The translations under genes were made by a program, and so were the position numbers. This document shows positions 1 to 7,290 of a DNA stretch of 16,630 bases, piece after piece. Origin of the DNA: JAICNR01 sp035687725 (GTDB taxonomy: Bacteria > Gemmatimonadota > Gemmatimonadetes > JACCXV01 > JAHWKZ01). The stretch lies in contig DASRVB010000022.1 in assembly GCA_035687725.1 (NCBI GenBank), positions 1-16,630 on the forward strand, written 5' to 3'. Position 1 is the first letter of the stretch. Every line of letters begins with the position of its first letter. The notes under the pieces are model-generated. The model worked only from the letters and a program-made list of their open reading frames with translations. It was not told where the DNA came from and did not search any database.

Positions 1-440
1 TCGCGGGTGATCTCGTGGAAGACGAGCCGGCGGACGGGGACGCGGGGCTTTAGGAGCTCGGTCAGGTGCCAGCTGATCGCCTCGCCCTCGCGGTCCTCGT
101 CGGTCGCCAGCCACAGCGTCTCGGCGCCCTCGAGGAGCCGCTTGAGCCTGGTGATCTGCTCCGACTTTCCGGGCACGGTGACGTAGATCGGCTCGAAGCC
201 CTCGTCGACGTTGACCCCGAGCCGGGCCCACGGCTCTCCCTTGAACCGGGCGGGGACCTCCTTGGCTCCGCGCGGCAGGTCCCGCACGTGCCCGATCGAG
301 GCCTCGACCACGAAGCCGGAGCCCAGGTATCGCTCGATCGTCCGCGCCTTGGCCGGCGACTCGACGATCACGAGGTTCGGCGCACCGGACCGGCGGCGCG
401 GGCCCTCGCGGGCGGGCGTGGATGTGCGTTTCGCGCTCAT
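1..440 (-). CDS. topA: DNA topoisomerase I, N-terminal part (cut by window edge)
   Basis: Type IA topoisomerase, which relaxes negatively supercoiled DNA in the cytoplasm by single-strand passage. Only the first 146 codons are present; the rest lies beyond position 1. After a basic, Ser/Pro/Arg-rich leader of about 20 residues, the Toprim domain starts with LVIVESPAKARTIERYL, which carries the catalytic glutamate (E27) and the conserved lysine. The metal-binding DxDxE motif appears as TDEDREGE (D114, D116, E118), followed by AISWHL. The GHVRDLP stretch between them is also typical of TopA. The ATG at 440-438 is preceded by AGGA at suitable spacing. The gene is separated by about 260 bp from the end of the pilus operon and is probably an independent housekeeping transcription unit in the same direction. 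The family call is secure; the active-site tyrosine is outside the window. Confidence 0.95.
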   Translation of the reverse strand, partial: MSAKRTSTPAREGPRRRSGAPNLVIVESPAKARTIERYLGSGFVVEASIGHVRDLPRGAKEVPARFKGEPWARLGVNVDEGFEPIYVTVPGKSEQITRLKRLLEGAETLWLATDEDREGEAISWHLTELLKPRVPVRRLVFHEITR

Positions 441-647
441 GGAAGTCCTAATCTACCATGCATTTCCGCTACTCGACCACCGAGGACAGGACCTGGAGGT
501 CCCCCTTCATGTCCCTGACCCTCGGCGGCGGAGGGTGCGAGGGCGGCGGGAATTCTCACACTTCCAATCCATTTACAGAGGGGCCCCGAGAATGCACTCG
601 ACCATGGACCCGAACTCGATCGTTTTCACCGACCCCCCACAACGCGA

Positions 648-677
648 ACGGGGCGCCCGTCCGTCCAGGCGCCCCGT
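648..677. terminator. Hairpin after the Ig-like lipoprotein gene, candidate terminator
   Basis: A perfect 10-bp inverted repeat, ACGGGGCGCC and GGCGCCCCGT, encloses a 10-nt loop. It begins 25 nt past the stop codon of the Ig-like lipoprotein gene, where the pilM-to-lipoprotein operon should end and before topA starts. On the minus strand the stem is followed by TTCGCGTTGTG rather than a clean T-run, so it is not a classical intrinsic terminator. It could also be a processing or Rho-associated hairpin. The rest of the 441-702 gap shows no gene; a short palindrome at 489-502 and no convincing sigma-70 core were seen there. Confidence 0.5.
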
Positions 678-702
678 CCCGAAATCTCCGCTTGGCTTTC
701 GA

Positions 703-1890
703 TCAGCCTCCCCCGCCCCCGCCTCCGCCATCCCCGTCGCCGCCATCGCCAGGCTCGCCGATCAACTCGCCGGTCACGTCGAACGTGACGGCGTTCGTGC
801 CCGGGGCGATCGCGACCACCGCGTTATGGCCCTCGGTGGGCCCGGTGTACTGGTTCGAGGCGAACCCGAGCGCATCGGTGAAGGTCGTGAAGGCGAACAT
901 GGAGCCGCCGCCGTCCGACACGCGCCACTGCACCGCCACGCCCGGTACCGGGTTCCCGAAGGCGTCGAGCGCCTGGACGACGAAGGGGTTCGGATCCCGC
1001 GTCCGGTTGGCGGGCGACCCGGCCGGGAACAGTGTGTCGATCGGCACGGTCTGATCGTCACCCGAGATGATGACGAGCTGGGAGGCTCCCGCGCTGGGCA
1101 GCGCAGTGGCCGTGAAGTTGAGGGTCTGCTCGGACTGCGCCCCCGCAGGACCGACCAGCGCGGTCGCGCTGACCGTATGACCGCCCGCCTCGGTGCCCAG
1201 GCGCAGCCAGGCGCGGGCGAAGCCGCCTGCGTCGGTCACGACGACCACCTGATGGCCGCTGCTTCCCGTCTCGTCGCCTTGGAAGGCAGTCGGATCGGTG
1301 GCCAGCTTGGCGGAGTCCCCTTGCGCGAACTGGATCGTGAACGTCACCGGAATCGAGTCCACCGGGAGCCCGTCGGGGTTCCGCACCTGGACCGTGAACG
1401 GCTGGGGGAGGATCGCCCCCACCGTCGCAGACTGGTTGTCTCCGCTGATCTTCAGGAACGTCGCTCCCTGGTTCGGGTCGCTCGCCACCTGGATCGCGAA
1501 CGTGATCACATCGCTGCCGCTACGGGCCTCGACCAGCACGGTGCCCGACGACAGCGGGAGGAAGAAGACCTGCGTGAAGCCCTGATCGTTCGTCAGTGTG
1601 CTGTCGGAACTGAACACGCCCGCCCCGGACACGACCTCGTACCGGACCACCGCGGAGCGCAGCGGCTGCCCGTCGGGCCCCAGCACGCGAGTCTCGAGCA
1701 GGACGCCGAAGCCGCTCCCCAGCGTGGCCGCCAGCTGTTGCGGGGTAATGGGGATCAGGCTCGTCGGCACGCCATCGTCGGGCGAATCCGACGCGGTCGG
1801 CGGCGCCTCGACGCATGCCGCCAGGGCGAGCCACGCCCCGAGCGCGAGCGCGACGGCCAGGCGATGACGATGGAACGACGTTCTGCTCAC
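703..1890 (-). CDS. Secreted lipoprotein with three Ig-like (Big-1-type) repeats
   Basis: Predicted lipoprotein of 395 residues. The N-terminus has a basic stretch, a hydrophobic core and a lipobox LAAC with the lipidated Cys at 26. The +2 residue is Val, so under the enterobacterial Lol rule it would go to the outer membrane. The body looks like three beta-rich Ig-like modules at about 46-136, 143-262 and 270-374. Modules 2 and 3 begin with similar motifs (KISGDNQSATVG and IISGDDQTVPID), and all contain the NPDGLPV / DAFGNPVPGV type of turn seen in bacterial Ig-like (Big-1) domains. The protein ends in a Gly/Asp tail with eight consecutive glycines. I chose the GTG at 1890 because AGGAG lies 7 nt upstream and the hydrophobic signal starts there; a longer in-frame reading would add 46 arginine-rich residues overlapping pilQ. 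It follows pilQ by 16 bp, so it is co-transcribed with the pilus genes. Adhesion or secretin-associated function is only an inference. Confidence 0.85.
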   Translation of the reverse strand: MSRTSFHRHRLAVALALGAWLALAACVEAPPTASDSPDDGVPTSLIPITPQQLAATLGSGFGVLLETRVLGPDGQPLRSAVVRYEVVSGAGVFSSDSTLTNDQGFTQVFFLPLSSGTVLVEARSGSDVITFAIQVASDPNQGATFLKISGDNQSATVGAILPQPFTVQVRNPDGLPVDSIPVTFTIQFAQGDSAKLATDPTAFQGDETGSSGHQVVVVTDAGGFARAWLRLGTEAGGHTVSATALVGPAGAQSEQTLNFTATALPSAGASQLVIISGDDQTVPIDTLFPAGSPANRTRDPNPFVVQALDAFGNPVPGVAVQWRVSDGGGSMFAFTTFTDALGFASNQYTGPTEGHNAVVAIAPGTNAVTFDVTGELIGEPGDGGDGDGGGGGGGG

Positions 1891-1897
1891 GATCGTG

Positions 1898-1902
1898 CTC
1901 CT
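1898..1902 (-). promoter_or_regulatory. Ribosome binding site fixing the GTG start of the Ig-like lipoprotein
   Basis: AGGAG on the minus strand lies 7 nt before the GTG at 1890-1888, just after the pilQ stop codon at 1909-1907. This spacing favours the GTG over upstream in-frame starts inside pilQ and suggests translational coupling to pilQ. Confidence 0.7.
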
Positions 1903-1906
1903 TTCC

Positions 1907-3886
1907 TCAACCGGTGGTGCCGCGGACGGCTTCCACGCGGCGGTATGCCTGATACATGCCCTGCGCGCAGAGCGGCAGGTAGATCTCGCTGGCGGCCATC
2001 TCGACGGTCGTGTAGATCGGCACGCCACGGAAATTGCCGACCGCGATCAGGTCGCGCGGGTCGATGCGCCTGATCGCTCCGAATTCGATCCAGGTCTCGC
2101 CGTTGTGCAGGATCACGTCGTCGCCGCGATACCAGGACTGATCCTCGAGACAGACGAGCGTGACGATCTCGCTCTCCTCCCGGTCGATCGGGACGATGTA
2201 CGGCGTCACGAAGATCAAAAGGTCGCGCTTCTCGGTTCGGGTACGCTCCGTCCGGAAGAGGGCGCCCAGCACGGGGATGTCCTTGAGGAGCGGGATGCCG
2301 CTCCGCACGGTGGACACGTCCTGCACCGTCAGCCCGCCGATCACCGCCGTCTCGCCGTCATCGACGAGGATCTGCGAGTTCGCGCGCTGGGTGTTGAACG
2401 TGACCCCGACGTCGGGATCGTTGACCGCCACGCCCGACCGCTCGGCGCGCAGCTGCATGAGCACCTTGCCGTTCGACGTGATGTGCGGCGTGACGTTGAG
2501 GATGATGCCCGTCTCAATGAGCTGGACCGTGGCTTGAGCTTCGGGCGAGTCGGCGCCGATGTCGAGGACGCGGATGGGCGTTCGCTCCCCGACGAAGATC
2601 TCGGCCGGCAGGTTGTTCAACACGGTGGTCTGCGGCTCGGCCTGGATGTCGGCCATCTCACGCTGCTCGAGCGCCTGTAGCAGCCCGCCCACGTTCAGCC
2701 CGGAAGCCAGCGTTCCGATCGAAAGATCGAGGAACGGGTCGGCGATCGTGCCTTCCGTGTTGGCCAGGACGTGCGTGTCGACGGTGAAGTCGCGCAGGTT
2801 CTCCATGCGCCACTTCACGCCCAGCTCCCGGAGGTCGACCTTGTTGACGAACACGATCTTGGCCTTGATCGTGACCTGCGGGGTCTGGACGTCGAGCTCG
2901 CGGATGATCCCCACCAGCTGCGCGACGCGGTTCGGCACGTCGGTGATGACCAGCGAGTTGGTCTTGGCGTCGGCCTGGACGGCGCCGCGCTCGCTCTTGA
3001 GCGGCTCGAGCACGGCCACCACGTCCTGCGACGCGATGAAGTTGAGCGAGATGACCTCGGTGACGAGGTCGACCAGCTTCTCGGTCTCGGCCAGGTTCGC
3101 CACCGAGTCGACGCGGATGATCCCGCCCTCGAGCCGGACTTCGAGCCCGTTGGCCCGCATGAGCGTGACCAGCGCCTCGTCCCACGGCTGATTGCGGATG
3201 TCGGCCGTTATGAGGACGTCGACGACCCCCGCTCCGGCCACGATCGAGTAGCCGGACACCTCTCCGAAAGCGCGCACCACCGTCTCGATGTCGGCGTTCT
3301 GGAACGACAGCGAGATCGGCTCGCCCTCGATGCCGGGCAGGCCCGGCTCCTGGATCTCGGCCTGGGCATAGGCGAACTCCGGCTCGGCGGCCGCCCGCCG
3401 CATCACGACGCCGCCCTCCGGAGTGACGACCACCGGTTGCGGAGCCGCGACCGGAGCCCCCTCCGCGGCCACGTACGTTCCGAACGCATCGGTGGGATTG
3501 TCGAACGTGACGTAGAGGTTGGTTCCCTCCTGGTACACAGCGTAGGAGGCGACGCCCGTGAGCGCGAAGTCGAACCGCACACGGTCGGGCGCCGGCTGGC
3601 TGACGACGGCATATCGCACGCCGCCGCGATAGATGTCGTCGTACTGGCGGAGTGGCAGCCCCGGCTGCGCGGCCTGGAGCTCGATCGACAGGTGCGGCGG
3701 AAGCGGCTGGAACTCGTCCCGGTAGCGGATCGCGCCGTCCGTCTCGATGACGACCTGGGTCGATTCGCCCGCGCTCAGCACGCGGAAGTTGGTCACGGTC
3801 GTGGCCTGCTGCGCGAGCGCGGCAGCGGGACCCGCCAACCCGCCCAGGACGACCAGCAGGGCGATGAGCTTACGTCGATCGATCAT
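1907..3886 (-). CDS. pilQ: Type IV pilus secretin PilQ
   Basis: Outer-membrane secretin, the gated pore through which the pilus passes. The protein has 659 residues. A signal peptide appears to end at ALA-QQ (residue 25/26). An AMIN-like beta domain follows at about 30-130 (peptidoglycan binding in this family), then a linker with Pro/Ala/Val to about 180. An STN-like N0 domain lies at about 188-262 and one secretin N-domain at about 275-335. The secretin beta-core spans about 345-565, including the signature region SGIPLLKDIPVLGALFR (529-545) and the closing LLIFVTPYIV. About 90 residues beyond the usual secretin end (570-659) form an unusual extension with cysteines at 579 and 640. The ATG overlaps the pilP stop by 4 bp (ATGA), with GAGGAG upstream. 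PilQ contacts PilP in the periplasm. The family call is secure; the role of the extension is unknown. Confidence 0.96.
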   Translation of the reverse strand: MIDRRKLIALLVVLGGLAGPAAALAQQATTVTNFRVLSAGESTQVVIETDGAIRYRDEFQPLPPHLSIELQAAQPGLPLRQYDDIYRGGVRYAVVSQPAPDRVRFDFALTGVASYAVYQEGTNLYVTFDNPTDAFGTYVAAEGAPVAAPQPVVVTPEGGVVMRRAAAEPEFAYAQAEIQEPGLPGIEGEPISLSFQNADIETVVRAFGEVSGYSIVAGAGVVDVLITADIRNQPWDEALVTLMRANGLEVRLEGGIIRVDSVANLAETEKLVDLVTEVISLNFIASQDVVAVLEPLKSERGAVQADAKTNSLVITDVPNRVAQLVGIIRELDVQTPQVTIKAKIVFVNKVDLRELGVKWRMENLRDFTVDTHVLANTEGTIADPFLDLSIGTLASGLNVGGLLQALEQREMADIQAEPQTTVLNNLPAEIFVGERTPIRVLDIGADSPEAQATVQLIETGIILNVTPHITSNGKVLMQLRAERSGVAVNDPDVGVTFNTQRANSQILVDDGETAVIGGLTVQDVSTVRSGIPLLKDIPVLGALFRTERTRTEKRDLLIFVTPYIVPIDREESEIVTLVCLEDQSWYRGDDVILHNGETWIEFGAIRRIDPRDLIAVGNFRGVPIYTTVEMAASEIYLPLCAQGMYQAYRRVEAVRGTTG

Positions 3887-4320
3887 GGCTTCTCCTCGCT
3901 GCGTTCGAGTCGCAGGACCTCGCGCCGAACGGTTCCGTACTCCTCCACCTCGAATACCGCCGATTGGGGCTGGATCTGAACGAGTCGCGCTTCGCCGATG
4001 CGCTCGCCGACGCGCAGGAAATGACCGCGCCTGGTCGGGTCCTCGAGCACGACCAGGCTGTTGCCCGGCGAGCCCAGGAAGACGCCGGTCAGGCGCAGCG
4101 CCTCGAACCGCGGTCCGGTCTCGGGGCTGCTCTCGAGCGTCAGCGGGTCGAAGGGATCGCGGCGGCCCTCGCCGTCGTAGATGGCGGGGGCGAGCGCGGA
4201 AGCCGGCACGAAGGCGGTGACCGAGTCGCCGACCACGACCTGCGCGCCCACGAACGTGGGAACGAGCAGGACCAGGGCGGCCGCGAAGCCGGTCACGAGG
4301 AGTCGTGGGTCAGCTCTCAT
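3883..4320 (-). CDS. pilP: Type IV pilus periplasmic protein PilP, without lipobox
   Basis: PilP connects the inner-membrane PilMNO complex to the N0/N1 domains of PilQ. At 145 residues it is slightly shorter than typical PilP. The call rests on its position between pilO and pilQ, on the family motif GRRDPFDP at about 52-59, and on the HQ-like beta domain at about 73-140 (RLTGVFLG, then LRVGERIGEARLVQIQP). The N-terminus is a plain signal or anchor sequence (hydrophobic 8-24, VGAQ at 24-27). There is no cysteine, so it cannot be lipidated, unlike proteobacterial PilP, which is an inner-membrane lipoprotein. The start ATG lies 11 bp inside the end of pilO, with GAGG at good spacing. The stop overlaps the pilQ start by 4 bp. 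Confidence 0.88.
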   Translation of the reverse strand: MRADPRLLVTGFAAALVLLVPTFVGAQVVVGDSVTAFVPASALAPAIYDGEGRRDPFDPLTLESSPETGPRFEALRLTGVFLGSPGNSLVVLEDPTRRGHFLRVGERIGEARLVQIQPQSAVFEVEEYGTVRREVLRLERSEEKP

Positions 4321-5023
4321 CGCGGACCTCGTCCACGGCGCCCGTGGCCACGGGTTCTCCGTCGGGAAGCGCGGACACGTCGTCCCGGAGGGCGGCGGGC
4401 ACGTACGTCGACAGCCGCATCGTCGCCAGGACCTCGTACTCTGGCGGCGGCGCCGCAGCCGCAGGAGCGTCGGGCTGGGCGGCCGCCGGAGCCTGTGGCG
4501 CCGTCGTCACGCCCTGGACGGCGCCCGCCTGCGACTGCAACAGCTCGCTGACGGTCGGGCGGACGACGCGCTGAAAGCTCACCACGCTCGCCAGGAAGCG
4601 GCCCACGTCGTGATAGTCGCCCTGCACCTGGACGTCGTAGGGGATCTCGACCAGCGACTCGCCCGGGACCTCCGGGAGCGGAGCGAAGTTGACGATCTTC
4701 ACCTCGTTCTCGATGGCCGCGAACGCGACCTCCTCGAGGAGCGTCGGCACCTCGGCGTCCGAGGGGAGCAGGGTCTCGTACTCCGCCAGCCTCACCTGAT
4801 ACTCCGCCTCCTGCTGCTCGAGCTCGCGCAGCCGTGCCGGTTGCGTCAGGGCCCGAGCCTGGTCGTTGTAGCTCTGGATCGTCGCCAGACGATCCTCGAG
4901 CACCGTCCGCTCCTCGCGGAGCGGGCTGTACAGGTACTGCCAGAACGCGTACGTCAGACCCAAGAGCAGCAGCGTGAACAGGGCCGCGCGCTGTCTCTCG
5001 GGGGAGTCGAGCCCGAACGCCAT
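4310..5023 (-). CDS. pilO: Type IV pilus inner-membrane protein PilO
   Basis: PilO pairs with PilN in the alignment subcomplex of the inner membrane. The 237-residue protein has a short cytoplasmic N-terminus and one membrane helix at about 14-32. A coiled-coil region follows at about 36-85 (YSPLREERTVLEDRL, then LRELEQQEAEYQVRLAEYE). The ferredoxin-like periplasmic domain starts at about 88 (LLPSDAEVPTLLEEV, then VQGDYHDVGRFLASVVSF), which are strong PilO features. A Pro/Ala-rich low-complexity insert at about 173-195 separates the last beta strand (YEVLATMRLSTYV). The ATG is 1 nt after the stop of the upstream lipoprotein gene (TGAGATG) and has no obvious Shine-Dalgarno sequence, so it probably depends on translational coupling. 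Its 3' end overlaps pilP by 11 bp. Confidence 0.92.
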   Translation of the reverse strand: MAFGLDSPERQRAALFTLLLLGLTYAFWQYLYSPLREERTVLEDRLATIQSYNDQARALTQPARLRELEQQEAEYQVRLAEYETLLPSDAEVPTLLEEVAFAAIENEVKIVNFAPLPEVPGESLVEIPYDVQVQGDYHDVGRFLASVVSFQRVVRPTVSELLQSQAGAVQGVTTAPQAPAAAQPDAPAAAAPPPEYEVLATMRLSTYVPAALRDDVSALPDGEPVATGAVDEVRDES

Positions 5024-5024
5024 C

Positions 5025-5543
5025 TCAGTCGACCACGATCCCGAAGTCTTCGAGCAGGAAGACCGACCCCAGGTCGTAGAGACGCCCCGATCCGACGGTG
5101 AGGCCGGTCAAGAACGGGAGAACCTGCCCGTTGTAGATGAACTGGACCTGCACGTCGGCGAAGAACAGTGGCGGTGGGAGATCAAACGGGCTCGTCGGTG
5201 GCACCTCCAGGTCTTCGCCATCGTAGCCCGGGAACACGAAGGCCTCGACCAGGCCGTCCTCTCCCGAGATTGCGAACACGTCGGGACCTTGGTACCGACG
5301 TTGCTGAGCACCTCCACCCCCGCCCTGGTCAGGCGGTGGCGACTCCACGACCATGCGCACGCCGGGAACCGGCGTCCGAGACTGGCTCGAGGCGAACACC
5401 TGTACGCGCACGAGCGCCATGTTGGCCTGGTTCTGGATCTCGTCGGGGTCGTTGAAGTCGCAGGCGGCGACCGCGAGCATGAGGGTCGCTCCGGCGAGGG
5501 CGGCGGCCGCTCCCATCTGCTGCACGCGATGTGGGCTGATCAT
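5025..5543 (-). CDS. Unrecognised lipoprotein inserted between pilN and pilO
   Basis: A 172-residue predicted lipoprotein. The signal sequence has a hydrophobic stretch at about 11-27 and ends in AVAAC, with the lipidated Cys at 28. The +2 residue is Asp, which in enterobacteria retains lipoproteins in the inner membrane. The mature part is beta-rich. Residues 43-110 (VRVQVFASSQSRTPVPGVRM, then ISGEDGLVEAFVFPGYDG) resemble a small Ig- or carboxypeptidase-regulatory-like sandwich, interrupted by a Gly/Gln loop at 71-82. The C-terminal half is acidic and Pro-rich. I chose the ATG at 5543 because GGAGGAA precedes it and it overlaps the pilN stop by 4 bp. The longer in-frame reading up to 6128 is pilN in another frame. 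Its placement inside the pilMNOPQ series suggests a structural part of the alignment complex, but I do not recognise a family. Confidence 0.85.
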   Translation of the reverse strand: MISPHRVQQMGAAAALAGATLMLAVAACDFNDPDEIQNQANMALVRVQVFASSQSRTPVPGVRMVVESPPPDQGGGGGAQQRRYQGPDVFAISGEDGLVEAFVFPGYDGEDLEVPPTSPFDLPPPLFFADVQVQFIYNGQVLPFLTGLTVGSGRLYDLGSVFLLEDFGIVVD

Positions 5544-6214
5544 GGCTGTTCCTCCGTTGCTGCAGCGGTGTCGGGCGGAACGATCACGACCGTCGTGTCG
5601 GGCGGCGTGATCACCACCGGATCGAAATTTTCGAACGTGGCCAGCAGGGTAAAGGTCTGAACGGGCATCTCCTGCCGCATCGCCCGGGTCACTCCTATGA
5701 GGCGCACGGCGCGGAGCTCCGGCGACGCTTCCAGGCCCCGCATGTACGCGGTGATCGCGGGGTTGGAGAAGGTAGCGCCGGCGATCCGGATCTCTTCGGG
5801 TGGGAGGTCTTCCTGGTTGACCGCCTCCAGCCAGGTGTAGGCCGGCAGCTGCCGCGAGAGCGTCTCCAGGAGCTGGATCCAGAACAGGCGCCCGTCGACG
5901 ACCTCCTCGAGGACGTCCACGCGCGCGACGAGCTGCGACTGCACGTCCTCGAGCGCGCGGACGCGGGCGATCTCGGTGTGGAAGCGCGCGGAGTCCGCCT
6001 GCGCGACCTCGATGGCCGCTCGCGCTTCGCTGATCCCGCGGCGCGTCTGGTAGTAGAGGAAGACGGCAACGAGGAGGACGACGAGGCCGACGAGACCGAC
6101 CAGCACGGACGGCGAAGAACTCACCCATTCGGGCCGCGGGACCCGCACGCTCGGGATCCGGCTCGCCCTCGGCTCCTTCTCCTTCTGTCCCGGCGTCAGG
6201 TTGATGCGCGGCAT
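5540..6214 (-). CDS. pilN: Type IV pilus inner-membrane protein PilN
   Basis: PilN docks the cytoplasmic actin-like PilM through its N-terminal tail and pairs with PilO in the periplasm. The 224-residue protein begins MPRINLTP, matching the conserved INL(L/T)P PilM-binding motif. One membrane helix lies at about 35-55, then a coiled coil at about 60-105. The family core follows (FWIQLLETLSRQLPAYTWLE at 111-130) and the typical strand EIRIAGATFSNPAITAYM. The last 25 residues are Thr/Pro-rich, with a repeated PPDT. The ATG is 3 bp after the pilM stop, with a GGGG/GAGG-type site across the junction. The 3' end overlaps the following lipoprotein gene by 4 bp. The assignment is firm from motif and order. 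Confidence 0.93.
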   Translation of the reverse strand: MPRINLTPGQKEKEPRASRIPSVRVPRPEWVSSSPSVLVGLVGLVVLLVAVFLYYQTRRGISEARAAIEVAQADSARFHTEIARVRALEDVQSQLVARVDVLEEVVDGRLFWIQLLETLSRQLPAYTWLEAVNQEDLPPEEIRIAGATFSNPAITAYMRGLEASPELRAVRLIGVTRAMRQEMPVQTFTLLATFENFDPVVITPPDTTVVIVPPDTAAATEEQP

Positions 6215-6217
6215 CCT

Positions 6218-7261
6218 CTACCCCTTTCCCCTGAGGCCCAGCCCGACGGCGACGGCGATGACCGAGGGGCCTCCATGCTCCGCCAGCGCGCGCTCGGCTT
6301 CCGCGGTGGCAGCCACCGCGCGAAGCGGATCCATCACGGTGACCTTGGTTCCCAGCCGCCGCTCGATCGCCTCTCCCAGACCTGGAAGCCGGGCGCCTCC
6401 CCCGGACAGCACGACCTCGTCCAGCCTGCCCTGAGAGGTCTCGCTGCTCATGAGGATCGAGCGAGCGCGTTCGACGGGCGCCACCAGGCTCTCGATCGGC
6501 TCCTTCAATGCGTCGCGGGAGGGGGTGTCCATCTCGCCCGTCTGTCGGAGGCGCGTCTCCGCTTCGTCGAGCGAGATTCCGAGTTCCTTCACCAGCGCCT
6601 CCGCGAAGCGGCGCGTGCCGATCGCGAGGTCGCGGGTCAGCACCGGGCTCGTCTGCTCGACGACGCTCAGGTTCGAGGTCTCGCGGCCGATGTTGACCAG
6701 GCAGAAGCTTCCGTACGCGGCGTGGTCGTAGGCCCTCTCGAAGGCGGTCTGGACCGCGAAGGAGTCGACGTCGATCACCGCGGTGTCGAAGCCCGCTTCC
6801 TCGAGAAGACGCATGCGGGTCTCCACGAGGTCCATCTTCGCGGCCACGAGGAGGACGTCCATCTGGAGCCCGTCGCTGTCGGGATCGAGGACCTCGAAGT
6901 CGAGGCTCACGCTGTCCATGTCGAAGGGGACGTGCTGCTCGGCCTCCCAGCGGATCACTTTCCGCGCCTCGGCGTCCCGCATGCGGTCCATCTTGATCCG
7001 CTTGACGATGACGTCACGCCCGGAGACCGCCGTCGCGGCGGCCCGCCCCTTGATGTCCAGGCGTTCGCGAAGACCGCGGACGGTGTCGACGACCATGCGG
7101 TAGTCCATGATTTCGCCGCCGACGATCGCGTCCTGCTGGAGCCGTTCGATGCCGAGCGCGCCGATTCGGGGCGTCCCCGACCCGTCCTCCAGAGTCAGCA
7201 TCTTGACCTGACCGGAGCCGAGATCGATCGCGACCGTTCCTCGCGACTTGCCGAACTTCAT
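6218..7261 (-). CDS. pilM: Type IV pilus assembly protein PilM (actin-like)
   Basis: Cytoplasmic actin/FtsA-like ATP-binding protein that caps the PilN tail. With the ATG at 7261 it has 347 residues, the usual family length. The actin-fold motifs are visible: AIDLGSGQVK at 11-20 (phosphate 1), the 1C-like subdomain with VPFDMDSVSLDFEVL near 111-125, IDVDSFAVQTAFE at 163-175, NIGRETSNLSV at 190-200 (phosphate 2) and LSGGGARLPGL at 285-295 (adenosine motif). I preferred the ATG at 7261 over the in-frame start at 7321 because GAGGG lies just upstream. The protein also begins there with MKFGKSRG, directly before the first ATPase strand, and the longer start would read through the inverted-repeat cluster. 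It is the first gene of the pilM-to-lipoprotein operon. Confidence 0.94.
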   Translation of the reverse strand: MKFGKSRGTVAIDLGSGQVKMLTLEDGSGTPRIGALGIERLQQDAIVGGEIMDYRMVVDTVRGLRERLDIKGRAAATAVSGRDVIVKRIKMDRMRDAEARKVIRWEAEQHVPFDMDSVSLDFEVLDPDSDGLQMDVLLVAAKMDLVETRMRLLEEAGFDTAVIDVDSFAVQTAFERAYDHAAYGSFCLVNIGRETSNLSVVEQTSPVLTRDLAIGTRRFAEALVKELGISLDEAETRLRQTGEMDTPSRDALKEPIESLVAPVERARSILMSSETSQGRLDEVVLSGGGARLPGLGEAIERRLGTKVTVMDPLRAVAATAEAERALAEHGGPSVIAVAVGLGLRGKG

Positions 7262-7290
7262 GCGCCCTCGTGCCCTGCGGTGGCCTGTAA

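Noticed and set aside
489..502. Palindrome GGACCTGGAGGTCC upstream of topA
   Set aside because: A 6-bp dyad of this kind is expected by chance in GC-rich DNA, and no promoter core was seen beside it.
211..2073. Plus-strand open frame of 620 residues
   Set aside because: It is antisense to topA and the Ig-like lipoprotein, with low-complexity Arg-rich composition and no recognisable motif.
2771..3979. Long plus-strand open frame of about 400 residues antisense to pilQ
   Set aside because: It is rich in Arg, Asp, Val and His, with no domain sense, and mirrors the strong third-position GC bias of pilQ. The minus frame is a textbook secretin.
5544..6128. Longer start for the inserted lipoprotein
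   Set aside because: The upstream frame is Arg/Pro-rich shadow of pilN. The ATG at 5543 has a strong Shine-Dalgarno site and begins a proper lipoprotein signal.
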